This document shows, piece after piece, positions 34,737 through 43,673 of a DNA stretch of 64,000 nucleotides. Under the pieces are notes generated by a model. That model was not told the DNA's origin. It made no database searches and saw nothing but the letters and a program-made list of their open reading frames with translations. The stretch comes from Actinocrispum wychmicini. GTDB taxonomy: Bacteria > Actinomycetota > Actinomycetes > Mycobacteriales > Pseudonocardiaceae. How positions within the stretch are numbered: the first letter of the stretch is position 1; each line of letters begins with the position of its first letter. The translations under genes and the position numbers were made by a program. The stretch spans positions 434,001 to 498,000 of the forward strand of contig NZ_SLWS01000005.1 in assembly GCF_004345645.1 (NCBI RefSeq), read 5' to 3'.

Positions 34737-36082
34737 GCCGCCGGCCGACCACGCTGGCGGTCCGGATCACCACCCTGTGTCTCGCGGTGGCCGGGGTCGC
34801 CGCGATCGTCGCCGGGCTGGTCTCGTTGCGGCTGGTCGCCCAGACGGCCGAGAACGTGGTCCACGAGGTCCTGGCCAACCAGGCCGACGTGGTGGCCGCC
34901 CAGCTCGACGAGACCAACGGGCAGCTGAATGCCCGCAACAAGATGCTCGACATCCTGGAGGGCCAGGGCATCCTGGTGGTCGCGACCGGGCCGCGCGGCG
35001 CGGTCGTGTACGGGGACGCGACCGCGGTCGCCGTGGCGCGGCAGGCGGGTGCGCTGACGGGCGGCAAGGTGTCCCAGAGCATCACCTATGGCGGTCACCG
35101 GTGGCTCCTCGAAGGGCGTCAGGCGCCGCGCGGCGCATTCGTTCTCGTCGAGCAGCCGGCCTCGGCGCGTGCCACCACGGTCCGCCACCTGATCGAGAAC
35201 GTCCTGGTGGCGCTGGGAATCGGTCTTGTGGTGGCGGCGATCGCCGGGGTGGTGCTCAGCCGGCTGCTGGCCCGGCCGTTGCGCCGTACCGCGCAAGTCG
35301 CGCACACCATGCGCGGCGGGCGGCGGGACCTGCGTGTGCGGGTGGAGGGGCCGATGGAGGTCGCCGACGTCGCGGGGTCGGTCAACGCGCTCGCGGATGC
35401 CTTGCAGCGCAGCGAATCCCGGCAGCGGGACTTCCTGCTGTCGGTGTCCCACGAACTGCGCACGCCACTGACCGCGGTGCGCGGGTTCGCCGAGTCGCTG
35501 GCCGACGGCGTGGTCGAGGGACCCGAGGCGGCCGAGGTCGGCCGGACCGTGCAGAAGGAGGCGCACCGGCTGGAACGGCTGGTCGACGACCTGCTCGACC
35601 TGGCCAGGTTGTCCGCGGACGACTTCCGGCTGGACATCACCGGAGTCGACCTCACCGGCATCGCCCGGGAGATGGGCGACGTGTGGTCGGCGCGCTGCGC
35701 GGCTGAAGGCGTCGTGTTCCGGATGGAGACGCCGATGGACCGGGTGTTCGCCAACACCGACCCGCGCCGGCTCCGCCAGGCCCTGGACGGCCTGATGGAG
35801 AACGCGTTGCGGGTCACCCCGGTCGGTCAGCCGATCGTGCTGTCGCTGGCGTCGACACCGGTGTTCCAGATCCGCGACGGCGGCCCCGGATTGTCCGAAG
35901 AGGACTACCAGGTGGCCTTCGACCGGGGTGCCCTGTACCGGAAGTACGTGGGCGTCCGGCCGGTCGGGACCGGGCTGGGACTGGCCATCGTGCACGGCCT
36001 GATCACCCGGATGGGGGGTACCGTCCGGGCTGGGCAGGCGCCGGAGGGCGGCGCCTGTTTCACGGTCACGCTGCCCGCGTGA
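34733..36082 (+). CDS. Sensor histidine kinase
   Basis: 449 aa. TM1 (about 10-38), extracytoplasmic loop (about 40-135), TM2 (about 150-175), HAMP, HisKA with SVSHELRTPLTAVRGFAESLADG, then HATPase with LMENALRV, RDGGPGLS and GTGLGLAIVHGL. GTG start coupled to the response regulator. The small sensor loop is a plausible site for the upstream secreted protein or lipoprotein to act. Confidence 0.9.
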   Translation: MSRRPTTLAVRITTLCLAVAGVAAIVAGLVSLRLVAQTAENVVHEVLANQADVVAAQLDETNGQLNARNKMLDILEGQGILVVATGPRGAVVYGDATAVAVARQAGALTGGKVSQSITYGGHRWLLEGRQAPRGAFVLVEQPASARATTVRHLIENVLVALGIGLVVAAIAGVVLSRLLARPLRRTAQVAHTMRGGRRDLRVRVEGPMEVADVAGSVNALADALQRSESRQRDFLLSVSHELRTPLTAVRGFAESLADGVVEGPEAAEVGRTVQKEAHRLERLVDDLLDLARLSADDFRLDITGVDLTGIAREMGDVWSARCAAEGVVFRMETPMDRVFANTDPRRLRQALDGLMENALRVTPVGQPIVLSLASTPVFQIRDGGPGLSEEDYQVAFDRGALYRKYVGVRPVGTGLGLAIVHGLITRMGGTVRAGQAPEGGACFTVTLPA

Positions 36083-36178
36083 GGTGGGCCTAGCCCCACC
36101 CCGGGTGTGCGGTTGCACGCAATGCGCGGCAGCCCGTCGGTCAGGGAAACTACGGTTCGACTGACCGGAGGAGACGAC

Positions 36179-37867
36179 ATGCGGGCGATCAGGGCGTTGG
36201 TGCGCAGCTCACTGCTGCTCGCCTTGGCGCTCGCCGGCCCGCTCGCGTTCGCCTTCGTCGTTCTCAGCCTGTGCCTGGTGCTCCCCGCACCCCGCGTGAT
36301 CGTGTCCACCCGCCGGCTGACCAGGCTGGCCCGCAGGTTGGCGGGGGTGTCGAACGAGGGGGTGTACTGGGACCCGCCGGCGCCGTTGGTGCCCGAGCCG
36401 GACGGGCTGTACCGGGTCGACGACAAGCTGATGAAGAGCCCGTGGTGGCCCGAGTTCGAACGCCGTCTGGACTGGGCAACGGACGATCCCGGCGCGCGCC
36501 GGGACATGATCTGGATGATCACCAACTTCTTCGTCGGCGGCGTCCTCGCGGCCCTGAGTCCGGGTGCGGTCGTCGCGGGGGTCTGGCTGTTGTTCACGTC
36601 GTGGTGGCCGGCCACCGTTCCGCTGGTCGTGGCCGGTGTGCTGGCCGCGCCCGCGCTCGTCGGTGTGCACAACCAGTGGACGAGCACGATGCTCCGGGCC
36701 AAGCGCGACGGCCGGATGTTCCGGTTCTGGGCGTGGGTGCGTCGCCGGATCACGCAATGGTGGCACGCGACAGCGCTGTTCCTGCTCGGCTTCGCCAGCA
36801 CCTGGTTCACCCTGTTGATCATGGCCGGCGCCCTGTTCGTGCACTGGTTCGGGCTGTGGTCGATCGTCTGGCGGCCGTGGATCGAGGCCGGTCGCGTCCT
36901 GGCGAACCTCCGGCGTGAGCTGATCCGGGAGTGGACGGGCACCACGATCCCGTTGCCGTACCTGCCGAAGCCGCCGCCACCGCGTCCCCGCCCGGACGGC
37001 ATGTACCGCCGGGGGCGTCAGCTGTACAAGAAACCGACGATGCCGATGCGACTGGCCATGTACCGCTGGGTCATGACCGACCCTGCGACGTGGCGTGACT
37101 TCGCCTCCGGTCCCGTCGACACCGTGGTCGGGCTGTTCGCCGTCGTCGCGTCGATCTTCGCCCCGCGACGGGTCCTCCGCTGGCAGGCGAGGGTGTCCAA
37201 GGCATTGTTGGCCCCCACCAAGGCCGCGGAGCTCGCCCAGCGGGTCCAGCGGCTGACCGAGACCCGAACCGACGCCACCGACGCCCAGGCGGCCGAGCTG
37301 CGACGGATCGAACGCGACCTGCACGACGGCGCCCAGGCCCGGCTCGTCGCGCTCGGCATGACGCTCGGCGCGGTCGAGAAACTCATCGACCAGGACCCGG
37401 AGCTGGCCAAGACCATGGTCGCGAAGTCACGGGAGGCCTCCGCGGACGCCCTCGTGGAACTGCGCGACCTGGTCCGTGGCATCCATCCGCCTGTGCTCGC
37501 CGAACGCGGCCTCGCCGACGCCGTCCGCGCCCTCGCCCTGGACAGCCCGTTGAGCGTGGCCGTGGAAGGCACGCTGGCGAACCGGATGGAAGCCCCGATC
37601 GAGTCCGCCGCGTACTTCGCGGTGAGCGAGCTTCTGGTCAACGCCACCAAACACGCCCGTGCCGACCACGTCGTCGTTCACTTGGGACAGTCCCCGGACG
37701 CGCTGCGGATCACCGTGACCGACGACGGCCGTGGCGGCGCGAACCCGGGTAAAGGCACTGGCCTGCAAGGACTTCAACGCCGCCTGGCCACGTTCGACGG
37801 CTCGCTGACGCTGGACAGCCCCAGGGGTGGCCCGACCGTCGCCACGGTGCACATCCCGACCGGATAG
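36179..37867 (+). CDS. Orphan NarL-class sensor kinase with duplicated membrane module
   Basis: 562 aa. ATG 36179 has GGAGGAG just upstream. The membrane half contains two related units: PEPDGLYRVDDKLMKSPWWP followed by a helical pair, and later RPDGMYRRGRQLYKKPTMP followed by another. The kinase half has the HisKA_3 block RRIERDLHDGAQARLVALGM and HATPase elements ELLVNATKHARA and TDDGRGG. Such kinases normally precede a LuxR-type regulator gene; here the next gene is convergent and unrelated. The orphan regulator at 2404 is the only window candidate partner. Confidence 0.87.
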   Translation: MRAIRALVRSSLLLALALAGPLAFAFVVLSLCLVLPAPRVIVSTRRLTRLARRLAGVSNEGVYWDPPAPLVPEPDGLYRVDDKLMKSPWWPEFERRLDWATDDPGARRDMIWMITNFFVGGVLAALSPGAVVAGVWLLFTSWWPATVPLVVAGVLAAPALVGVHNQWTSTMLRAKRDGRMFRFWAWVRRRITQWWHATALFLLGFASTWFTLLIMAGALFVHWFGLWSIVWRPWIEAGRVLANLRRELIREWTGTTIPLPYLPKPPPPRPRPDGMYRRGRQLYKKPTMPMRLAMYRWVMTDPATWRDFASGPVDTVVGLFAVVASIFAPRRVLRWQARVSKALLAPTKAAELAQRVQRLTETRTDATDAQAAELRRIERDLHDGAQARLVALGMTLGAVEKLIDQDPELAKTMVAKSREASADALVELRDLVRGIHPPVLAERGLADAVRALALDSPLSVAVEGTLANRMEAPIESAAYFAVSELLVNATKHARADHVVVHLGQSPDALRITVTDDGRGGANPGKGTGLQGLQRRLATFDGSLTLDSPRGGPTVATVHIPTG

Positions 37868-37876
37868 CCCTCCTGG

Positions 37877-38716
37877 TCAGGCGAACGCCGCCTTGTGGTC
37901 GACCGCCCACTCGGCGTACGTCCGGGCCGGCCGCCCGAGCAGCCGCTCGGTCGTGTCCTCGACCCGCGCGGACCGACCCTGCTGGGCCTTGGTGAACCCC
38001 AGCATGGTCTTGATGATCTCAGGCGGAGTCCCGGGCGGGAACGACTTCGCCGACTCCACCTCGGCCTCGTCGCCGCTGACGTCCTCGACCCACAGCTGCC
38101 TGCCCACTGCCTGGCCGATCAGTTCGACCATCTTTGCCTGGGTGATCGACTCCGGGCCGGTCAGCGGGTAGGCGGCTGCTTCGTGGCCCTCGTTGAGCAG
38201 GGCGACGGCCGCGACCGCGGCGATGTCATGTTCGTGAATGGGTGAGAACTCGGCCTGTGCGTATGGAATCCTTATGCCGCCGTCTTTCTTGAGGACCGGC
38301 GCCATGCGGAACGTGTTGGTGGCGAAGAAGCCTGGCCGCACGAACGTCCACGCGATGCCTGAGTTCCGCACCGCGCTCTCCACGGCGAGGTGCGCCTGCG
38401 CGATCATGTTGTCGGTGTTGGGTTCCGCTGTCGCGATGGACGACAGCAGCACGATGTGCTGGACGCCGGCGGTCTTGGCCGCGGCCACCACACCCTGCAC
38501 CCCGGCGGGGTTGGGGAAGAGGAACACCTTGTCCACGCCGTCGAACACGTCCACGAAGCTGCCGGGGTCGGTGAGGTCCGCGGTCCGGACGTCCACCCCG
38601 GCCGGCAGGCCGGATGGGGTGCGCGACGCGGCGCGGACCGGAACGCCTTCGGCGAGCAGGAGGTCTACGACGTTACGACCGACGTTGCCGGTCGCCCCAG
38701 TTACCAGAACGGTCAT
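37877..38716 (-). CDS. NmrA-like NAD(P)-dependent oxidoreductase
   Basis: 279-aa Rossmann protein. TVLVTGATGNVGRNVVDLL binds NAD(P); SSIATAEPNTDN and the FVRPGFFATNTFRM region match atypical SDR a5/NmrA proteins, including quinone reductase QOR2 types, without the classical YxxxK. ATG 38716. Divergent from a TetR gene whose operator would cover both promoters, so a redox or electrophile stress role is likely. Confidence 0.83.
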   Translation of the reverse strand: MTVLVTGATGNVGRNVVDLLLAEGVPVRAASRTPSGLPAGVDVRTADLTDPGSFVDVFDGVDKVFLFPNPAGVQGVVAAAKTAGVQHIVLLSSIATAEPNTDNMIAQAHLAVESAVRNSGIAWTFVRPGFFATNTFRMAPVLKKDGGIRIPYAQAEFSPIHEHDIAAVAAVALLNEGHEAAAYPLTGPESITQAKMVELIGQAVGRQLWVEDVSGDEAEVESAKSFPPGTPPEIIKTMLGFTKAQQGRSARVEDTTERLLGRPARTYAEWAVDHKAAFA

Positions 38717-38746
38717 GAGGCCAGTATCAGCCATATGGCAAACGGC

Positions 38747-38764
38747 GTCAACCAACTGGCTGAC
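38747..38764. promoter_or_regulatory. Putative TetR operator
   Basis: GTCAACCAACTGGCTGAC: GTCA-n-CCA / TGG-n-TGAC inverted repeat, 13 bp before the TetR start and 31 bp from the NmrA-like gene. A second palindrome GCCATATGGC lies beside it (38730-38739). Confidence 0.55.
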
Positions 38765-38776
38765 TGATAGCATGCG

Positions 38777-39418
38777 ATGGTGGGTGGAGAGGGCAGGCCG
38801 AGGCGGTCTCCGGCGCCGGAGGACCGTCAGGCGGACGCGGAACGCTCCCGACGCCAGCTGCTGGCGGCGGCGTTCGACGAGTTCGCCTCGAAGGGCTACG
38901 CGGGCGCGCGGGTGCACGAGATCGCGGCTCGGGCCGGCGTGAACAAGCAGCTCATCAACTACTACTTCGGCGGCAAGGAAGGCCTCTACCGGCACCTGCA
39001 GCGGCAATGGCTGGAACGGGAGTCGACCTTCGACGACCGCTCCTGCCCGGCCACCGAGGTGATCACGAGGTACCTGCACGAGGTGCTCGCCGACCCGCGC
39101 GGCACCCGCCTGGAGATCTGGCGCGGCCTGGCCACCGCGTGCGGCGGCGCGGGGGAGACCCCGGACGAGGAGCCCGAGCAGGACCTGTCCGGGATCAGCG
39201 ACCGTCAGGCCAATGGCGAGTTCGACCCGGCCATCGACCCGGGCAGCCTGCTGCTGATGATCATGGGCGCGGTCACCGCGCCGATCGTGATGCCCGACAT
39301 GGTCCAGAAGATCTTCGGGGTGACCCCGTGGGATCCCGAGTTCGAAGAACGCTACTCCGCGCACCTCCGGACCGTGCTCGGCCGGCTCGCCCCGCCCGGA
39401 TCATCCACAGTGGACTAG
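38777..39418 (+). CDS. TetR-family repressor
   Basis: 213 aa. The HTH reads RQLLAAAFDEFASKGYAGARVHEIAARAGVNKQLINYYFGGKEGLYRHL, standard TetR. The C-terminal ligand-binding part is unremarkable. Divergent arrangement with the NmrA-like oxidoreductase indicates local regulation of that gene and itself. Confidence 0.88.
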   Translation: MVGGEGRPRRSPAPEDRQADAERSRRQLLAAAFDEFASKGYAGARVHEIAARAGVNKQLINYYFGGKEGLYRHLQRQWLERESTFDDRSCPATEVITRYLHEVLADPRGTRLEIWRGLATACGGAGETPDEEPEQDLSGISDRQANGEFDPAIDPGSLLLMIMGAVTAPIVMPDMVQKIFGVTPWDPEFEERYSAHLRTVLGRLAPPGSSTVD

Positions 39419-39479
39419 TGGCCCAGCGCTGGCGAGGGTGAACGAGCATGACGCCACACCTCGGCCGGCGGCAGCCCCG

Positions 39480-39494
39480 TAGACTCTGCGTCCA
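39480..39494 (+). promoter_or_regulatory. Putative leaderless promoter of trpS
   Basis: TAGACT at 39480-39485 is followed by eight bases and the ATG, with no ribosome site, the same layout as at 6383. Confidence 0.45.
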
Positions 39495-40600
39495 TGGAGC
39501 TACCCGCAAGTGAGCCCGTGGGCGGCGCGCAGGCCGACCTGTCCTTCGCCGACGCCGAGGCCCGCAGTGAACGCCTTGAGGCGGGCCTGCGTCGTGACCC
39601 CGCCGCGCATCGCGTCCTGACCGGCGACCGGCCGACCGGCCCACTGCACCTCGGCCACTACTTCGGGACCCTGCAGAACCGGGTGCGCCTGCAGAACCTC
39701 GGCGTCCAGCTGTTCGTGCTGGTCGCGGACTACCAGACGATCACCGACCGGGACAGCCCGCAGTCCATGCCGGACGACGTGGACGCGCTCGTCGCCGACT
39801 ACCTCGCGGTCGGTATCGACCCCGAACGGGCGACCATCTTCGCGCACTCCCAGGTGGCCGCGCTCAACCAGCTTTTCCTGCCGTTCCTGAGCCTGGTGAG
39901 CGTCGCGGAACTCAACCGCAACCCCACGGTCAAGGACGAGACGGCCGCGGCCGGGCAGACCGCGATGTCCGGACTGATGTTCACGTATCCCGTGCACCAG
40001 GCGGCGGACATCCTGTTCTGTAAGGGAACGGCTGTGCCTGTCGGCAAGGACCAGTTGCCGCACCTGGAGGTCGCGCGGCTGATCGCCCGCCGCTTCAACC
40101 GCCGCTACAGCCCCGAACGTCCGTACTTCCCCGAGCCCGACGCGCTGCTCAGCGACGCGCCCGTGCTGCTCGGCACCGACGGCCAGAAGATGAGCAAGAG
40201 CCGCAGCAACTCCATCGCGCTCGGCGCGACCGCCGACGAGACCGCACGGCTGCTCTCGCGCGCCAAGACCGACTCCGACCGGCACATCACGTACGACCCG
40301 GTGAACCGGCCCGACGTGTCGAACCTCGTCCTGCTCGCGGCGCTGTGCCAGGACCGCAAGCCGGAGGCGGTGGCCGAAGAGATCGGCGACGGCGGCAGCG
40401 CGGCACTCAAACGCCTGGTCACCGAGGCCGTCAACGAGTACTTCCGCGACATCCGCGCCCGCCGGGCCGAGCTCGCGGGCGACCGGGGCCATCTCCGGCA
40501 GATCCTGCTCGCCGGCAACGAGCGAGCCCGGGAGATCGCCGACGCCACCCTCGCGGACGTCAAGCGCCTGATGCACACCGAGTACGGCGACATCCACTGA
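39494..40600 (+). CDS. trpS: Tryptophanyl-tRNA synthetase (second class)
   Basis: 368-aa class I synthetase charging tRNA-Trp. HIGH motif as TGPLHLGHYFGTL, KMSKS as DGQKMSKSRSN. The wording around RPTGPLHLGHYFGTLQNRVR, the NRNPTVKDE segment and the FTYPVHQAADIL block resemble the auxiliary TrpRS II type known from Deinococcus rather than the usual housekeeping TrpRS. About 40 extra residues precede the core. Many actinomycetes carry two trpS genes, one indolmycin-resistant; whether a second exists here cannot be seen. Followed by a 13-bp perfect hairpin. Confidence 0.87.
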   Translation: MELPASEPVGGAQADLSFADAEARSERLEAGLRRDPAAHRVLTGDRPTGPLHLGHYFGTLQNRVRLQNLGVQLFVLVADYQTITDRDSPQSMPDDVDALVADYLAVGIDPERATIFAHSQVAALNQLFLPFLSLVSVAELNRNPTVKDETAAAGQTAMSGLMFTYPVHQAADILFCKGTAVPVGKDQLPHLEVARLIARRFNRRYSPERPYFPEPDALLSDAPVLLGTDGQKMSKSRSNSIALGATADETARLLSRAKTDSDRHITYDPVNRPDVSNLVLLAALCQDRKPEAVAEEIGDGGSAALKRLVTEAVNEYFRDIRARRAELAGDRGHLRQILLAGNERAREIADATLADVKRLMHTEYGDIH

Positions 40601-40608
40601 CCTGGAGC

Positions 40609-40644
40609 GGGAAGGAACATCCGGGTCGTCAGATGTTCCTTCCC
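40609..40644. terminator. Bidirectional hairpin after trpS
   Basis: GGGAAGGAACATC / GATGTTCCTTCCC, 13-bp perfect stem with a ten-base loop, between convergent trpS and a small membrane-protein gene. Confidence 0.75.
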
Positions 40645-40655
40645 CGGGAGCGGTC

Positions 40656-40979
40656 CTATATCGGCTGCGCCGCCCGGCGGTTGGCCACCCGGAACAGCAC
40701 GCTGATCCCGGCGACGCACGCCGTTCCCGTGAAGCCGAGCACCACGACGAGGCCGACCATGCAGCCGGCCAGCAGGATGACCAGCAGCAGAGCCACACGC
40801 AACGTCATCGGCCAGCCGCCGAGGACGCGTTCGGCCAGGCCGGTCCAGTTGGTGCGCGCCGGGCGGCGATGCCTGCCACGTCCGGAGCGGACCACCTCAG
40901 CGCCGGCCGTGTGCACCGGTTGGTTCGTCCTCGACACTACGGATTCCGCCGGGCGACAAGCCACTCCTTCAGCTGACAT
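40656..40979 (-). CDS. Small membrane protein of unknown function
   Basis: 107 aa from ATG 40979 (AGAGGCA just upstream). The first 60 residues are basic and soluble; then a hydrophobic stretch (about 62-97, TLRVALLLVILLAGCMVGLVVVLG and onward) forms one or two helices, ending RVANRRAAQPI. The frame extends upstream without good starts. No family recognised. Confidence 0.55.
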   Translation of the reverse strand: MSAEGVACRPAESVVSRTNQPVHTAGAEVVRSGRGRHRRPARTNWTGLAERVLGGWPMTLRVALLLVILLAGCMVGLVVVLGFTGTACVAGISVLFRVANRRAAQPI

Positions 40980-41073
40980 TGCCTCTAGAGACGATGGTCC
41001 TGAACGTCGTAGCATGGTTTGGTGTTCACCTTTCTGATCGCGTGAGATGGTCCGGATTCGGTGACACTCCAGC

Positions 41074-41107
41074 GGCCCCCTGTTCTGCGCAGGGGGTCGT
41101 CTTTTTC
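41074..41107 (+). terminator. Intrinsic terminator with T-run, no known upstream gene
   Basis: GGCCCCCTG / CAGGGGGTC nine-bp stem, seven-base loop, followed by GTCTTTTTC. It is a textbook factor-independent terminator on the plus strand, which is unusual here. The nearest plus-strand gene (trpS) already ends 474 bp upstream with its own hairpin, so it probably ends an unannotated small RNA beginning after about 40980. Confidence 0.7.
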
Positions 41108-41312
41108 CATAGGCGGGAAGACCAGAATCCTCCCTCGGCACATCATGTCGAGTCGTTCTCCCGTCGCGCCGTCGGCAAGCGACGAACGGTCGCATCACGT
41201 CGACGAGCGGCCAACGAAGAAAGGCCCGACCCGATTTGATGGACACCACCACATCGGCCCAACAAGAAGCAAGCGACAAGCGGTTGACGTTCCATAAACC
41301 ATTCGTCAAACG

Positions 41313-41609
41313 TCATCCAACCTGCGACGTTGTGAAGTCCATCGCCAAGCCGCCCATCATCCCAACACCGCGAAAATACGGATTCATGCGCCCAGCGAGC
41401 CGCCTGAAGCGTCGGGCTGCATCGGAAGCTATACCCGAGTGGTACTCCATTCGAGTTAGCTGTTGCTTCCCGCGCATGGCTTCTGCGAAGGTCATGAAGC
41501 CAGTCTGGCGCGCGAATCGATCATTGTTCGCCGTCGACGTTGTTGCACCGTTACCGTGACTCCGTCGACTGACACCGGCCGTGACGGTGACGCCGGGTTC
41601 TGCGCACAA
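41313..41609 (-). CDS. Possible hypothetical protein or remnant
   Basis: 98-codon frame. The C-terminal two thirds (TGFMTFAEAMRG to TTSQVG) have a plausible protein composition with several Met/Arg-rich helices, and about 60 percent GC at third positions by eye, below the genome norm. No ribosome site is evident and no family is recognised. It may be the tail of a decayed gene. Confidence 0.28.
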   Translation of the reverse strand: MCAEPGVTVTAGVSRRSHGNGATTSTANNDRFARQTGFMTFAEAMRGKQQLTRMEYHSGIASDAARRFRRLAGRMNPYFRGVGMMGGLAMDFTTSQVG

Positions 41610-41617
41610 GGGGTTCG

Positions 41618-42448
41618 ATGGGCTACTACAGCGGCCGGGTCGTAGTGATCACCGGAGCAGGCAGTGGGATCGGCCGCGCGTTGGCGGTGGACCTGGCCGG
41701 CCAGGGCGCCCGGCTGGCGCTGTCTGATCAGAACACCGATGCGGTGGCTGCGACGGTCCGCCGATGCGAAGGAGCCGGTGCATGGGTGCGCGGCGACACC
41801 CTTGACGTCACCGATCGGTCGGCGGTGCTGACGTACGCGCAAGCGCTGGCCGAAGAGTCCGGCCCGGTCGACCTGGTGTTCGCGGTAGCGGGCGTGATCC
41901 ATACCGGAACCGTCCTCGATTCCGAGTTCGAGGACATCGAACACGTGATCAACGTGAATTTCTGGGGAGTGGTCAACACGGTGAAGGCGTTCCTGCCACA
42001 CGTGATCGCGGCGAAACGCAGTGGGCATGTCGTGATCGTCTCAAGTGTGTTCGGTATTGTGGCCGCTCCCCACTACAGCGCCTACAGCGCCTCGAAGTTC
42101 GCGGTCCGGGGATTCACCGAGGCATTGCGGCAGGAAATGGTTCTCGACGGGCACGAAGTCGCGGTGACGGGCGTGTACCCGGGTGGGGTCCGTACTTCGA
42201 TCCTGCGCAACGGGCGATTCGCCTCACGGGAGGACGCCTCAGTCATCGCTAGAACCTTCGACAAGAAGATCGCTCGTACGGAGCCGGAGAAAGCGGCCGA
42301 GATCATTCTGCGCGGCGTGCGGCGGCGGCGGGCATACGTCCTGGTCGGGATGGATGCGCGTCTTGTCTCCGCATTCATCCGGGTGGCCGGAAGTGCATAT
42401 CAAGGCCTGCTGCCCTGGGGCAGGAGGCTATCCAGATGGTGGCGATAG
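41618..42448 (+). CDS. Short-chain dehydrogenase/reductase
   Basis: 276-aa classical SDR. Cofactor motif TGAGSGIG at 12-19, Asn-containing AGVIHTG block, catalytic Ser in VSSVFGIV and YSASK around 158-162. A C-terminal basic, partly hydrophobic extension (FIRVAGSAYQGLLPWGRRLSRWWR) suggests membrane association. Similar SDRs act on lipids or steroids, but the substrate is unknown. ATG 41618. Confidence 0.87.
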   Translation: MGYYSGRVVVITGAGSGIGRALAVDLAGQGARLALSDQNTDAVAATVRRCEGAGAWVRGDTLDVTDRSAVLTYAQALAEESGPVDLVFAVAGVIHTGTVLDSEFEDIEHVINVNFWGVVNTVKAFLPHVIAAKRSGHVVIVSSVFGIVAAPHYSAYSASKFAVRGFTEALRQEMVLDGHEVAVTGVYPGGVRTSILRNGRFASREDASVIARTFDKKIARTEPEKAAEIILRGVRRRRAYVLVGMDARLVSAFIRVAGSAYQGLLPWGRRLSRWWR

Positions 42449-42653
42449 AAAGACTGTCCGCCTGGGCATGGACCAGGGCTCGCGATCCTTTGATCTTTGT
42501 AGTGATCACGAAATCGTCAGAGTCCCGTCCCCGTGTTTGGCTTCCTCTCGGCATGTCACCCGAATGCCTCCGAGTTCCTCCCAGATCCACGGCGAAAGTT
42601 CGTTAGACTCCCCCGGCGGAAGCCCTGAATCGACGATGGCGGGGGTGTCCACA

Positions 42654-43673
42654 ATGGCTGATCGGCGGTGGCTTCTGATCGAGGTGTTCGGCGGGGAACC
42701 GCCGGACCGGGAGCCCACTGTCATCGGTATCGGATCGACCCCCAAGCGAATGGTTCCCTTGGCCAGTGTGCTCGGCCGAGGCAGGTACCTCGATGACGTC
42801 CGGGCGCTGGTGGTCCGGGTCGTCGGCGCCGGTCAGGTGGTCCAGAGCACATCCTCGGATGGACGCCGCCGGATGATCGGCAAACCCTTGGTCAGCTATG
42901 CCGGCCGGGTGCACGGTGTGTACGCGTGGCTGGGCGATCTGGAAGAGGAGCCACCATCGCGGGATCCGGCCGGCGCCTGGTACTTCAACCTGACCACCGA
43001 CAAGATCGCCGGCAGCGACGACCTGCTTGACCTCTACGGCGTAGCGCCAGAGGACCGACGTACGCAGCGGCTGACCGCAGAAGCATTCGGCCGGCTGGTG
43101 ACCAACGCCGATGAGTCCGCGGCGTTGGCGTTGATCGTGCAGTCCCGGCCAGGCGCGGAGCACCAGGCGACATGGACCGTTCGCCGCGACGACGGACAGT
43201 TACGCGCGGCCAACTTCGCCTGTCGGGCCGTGGCGGAGGTCGGCGAGAACGGGGACGTCGAGGTCGTGCTGCGGGGCATCACGCACGACATCGGCCCGGC
43301 GGAGAGCACGCCCAGTGCGCCGCCGCTGATGGTGCTGGCTCAGCGGGTGTTGGCTGCCGAACGGGAGCCTGGCACGCATCGCGCGATCGTGAATCTGCAC
43401 ACCCTGACTCTGTTGCGGTGGATCGATGATCCGATGCCAGGTGTGGCCTGGGAGTTGGACGCCGAGCATCCACCGGCCATCCACCCGGACGACCTGGTTG
43501 TCGCCAAGCGCATGTCCGCGGGGCTGGCGAACTCGGCCCGTGTCAGCGGGCACCTGCGCCTGCGATCAGTCACGGGAACATGGCTCAAGGTCGCGGTGAC
43601 GGCCAACCTGATGCTGCTTGATCAACATACGACGGCCGCGCTGGTCACGATATCCACGCCCGATGCGACGTAA
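42654..43673 (+). CDS. PAS-like domain protein
   Basis: About 339 aa, cytoplasmic. The centre (GAWYFNLTTDKIAGSDDLLDLYG and following) resembles a PAS fold, and the C-terminal part (LRLRSVTGTWLKVAVTANLMLL) looks like a second PAS-type sheet. The first 95 residues form a separate small domain. No kinase, HTH or cyclase output is present, so it may act by protein contact. Start uncertain: ATG 42654 with GGGGG nine bases upstream, or ATG 42636. Confidence 0.6.
   Translation: MADRRWLLIEVFGGEPPDREPTVIGIGSTPKRMVPLASVLGRGRYLDDVRALVVRVVGAGQVVQSTSSDGRRRMIGKPLVSYAGRVHGVYAWLGDLEEEPPSRDPAGAWYFNLTTDKIAGSDDLLDLYGVAPEDRRTQRLTAEAFGRLVTNADESAALALIVQSRPGAEHQATWTVRRDDGQLRAANFACRAVAEVGENGDVEVVLRGITHDIGPAESTPSAPPLMVLAQRVLAAEREPGTHRAIVNLHTLTLLRWIDDPMPGVAWELDAEHPPAIHPDDLVVAKRMSAGLANSARVSGHLRLRSVTGTWLKVAVTANLMLLDQHTTAALVTISTPDAT

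Larger units (their letters stand above)
40980..41617. other. Gene-poor, lower-GC stretch
   Basis: Contains the orphan plus-strand terminator at 41074-41107 and, on the minus strand, a 98-codon frame (41313-41609) with natural-looking residues (MTFAEAMRGKQQLTRMEYHS) but mediocre codon bias; it may be a gene remnant. Base composition is visibly less GC-rich than the flanks. I see no other supportable gene. Confidence 0.5.
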
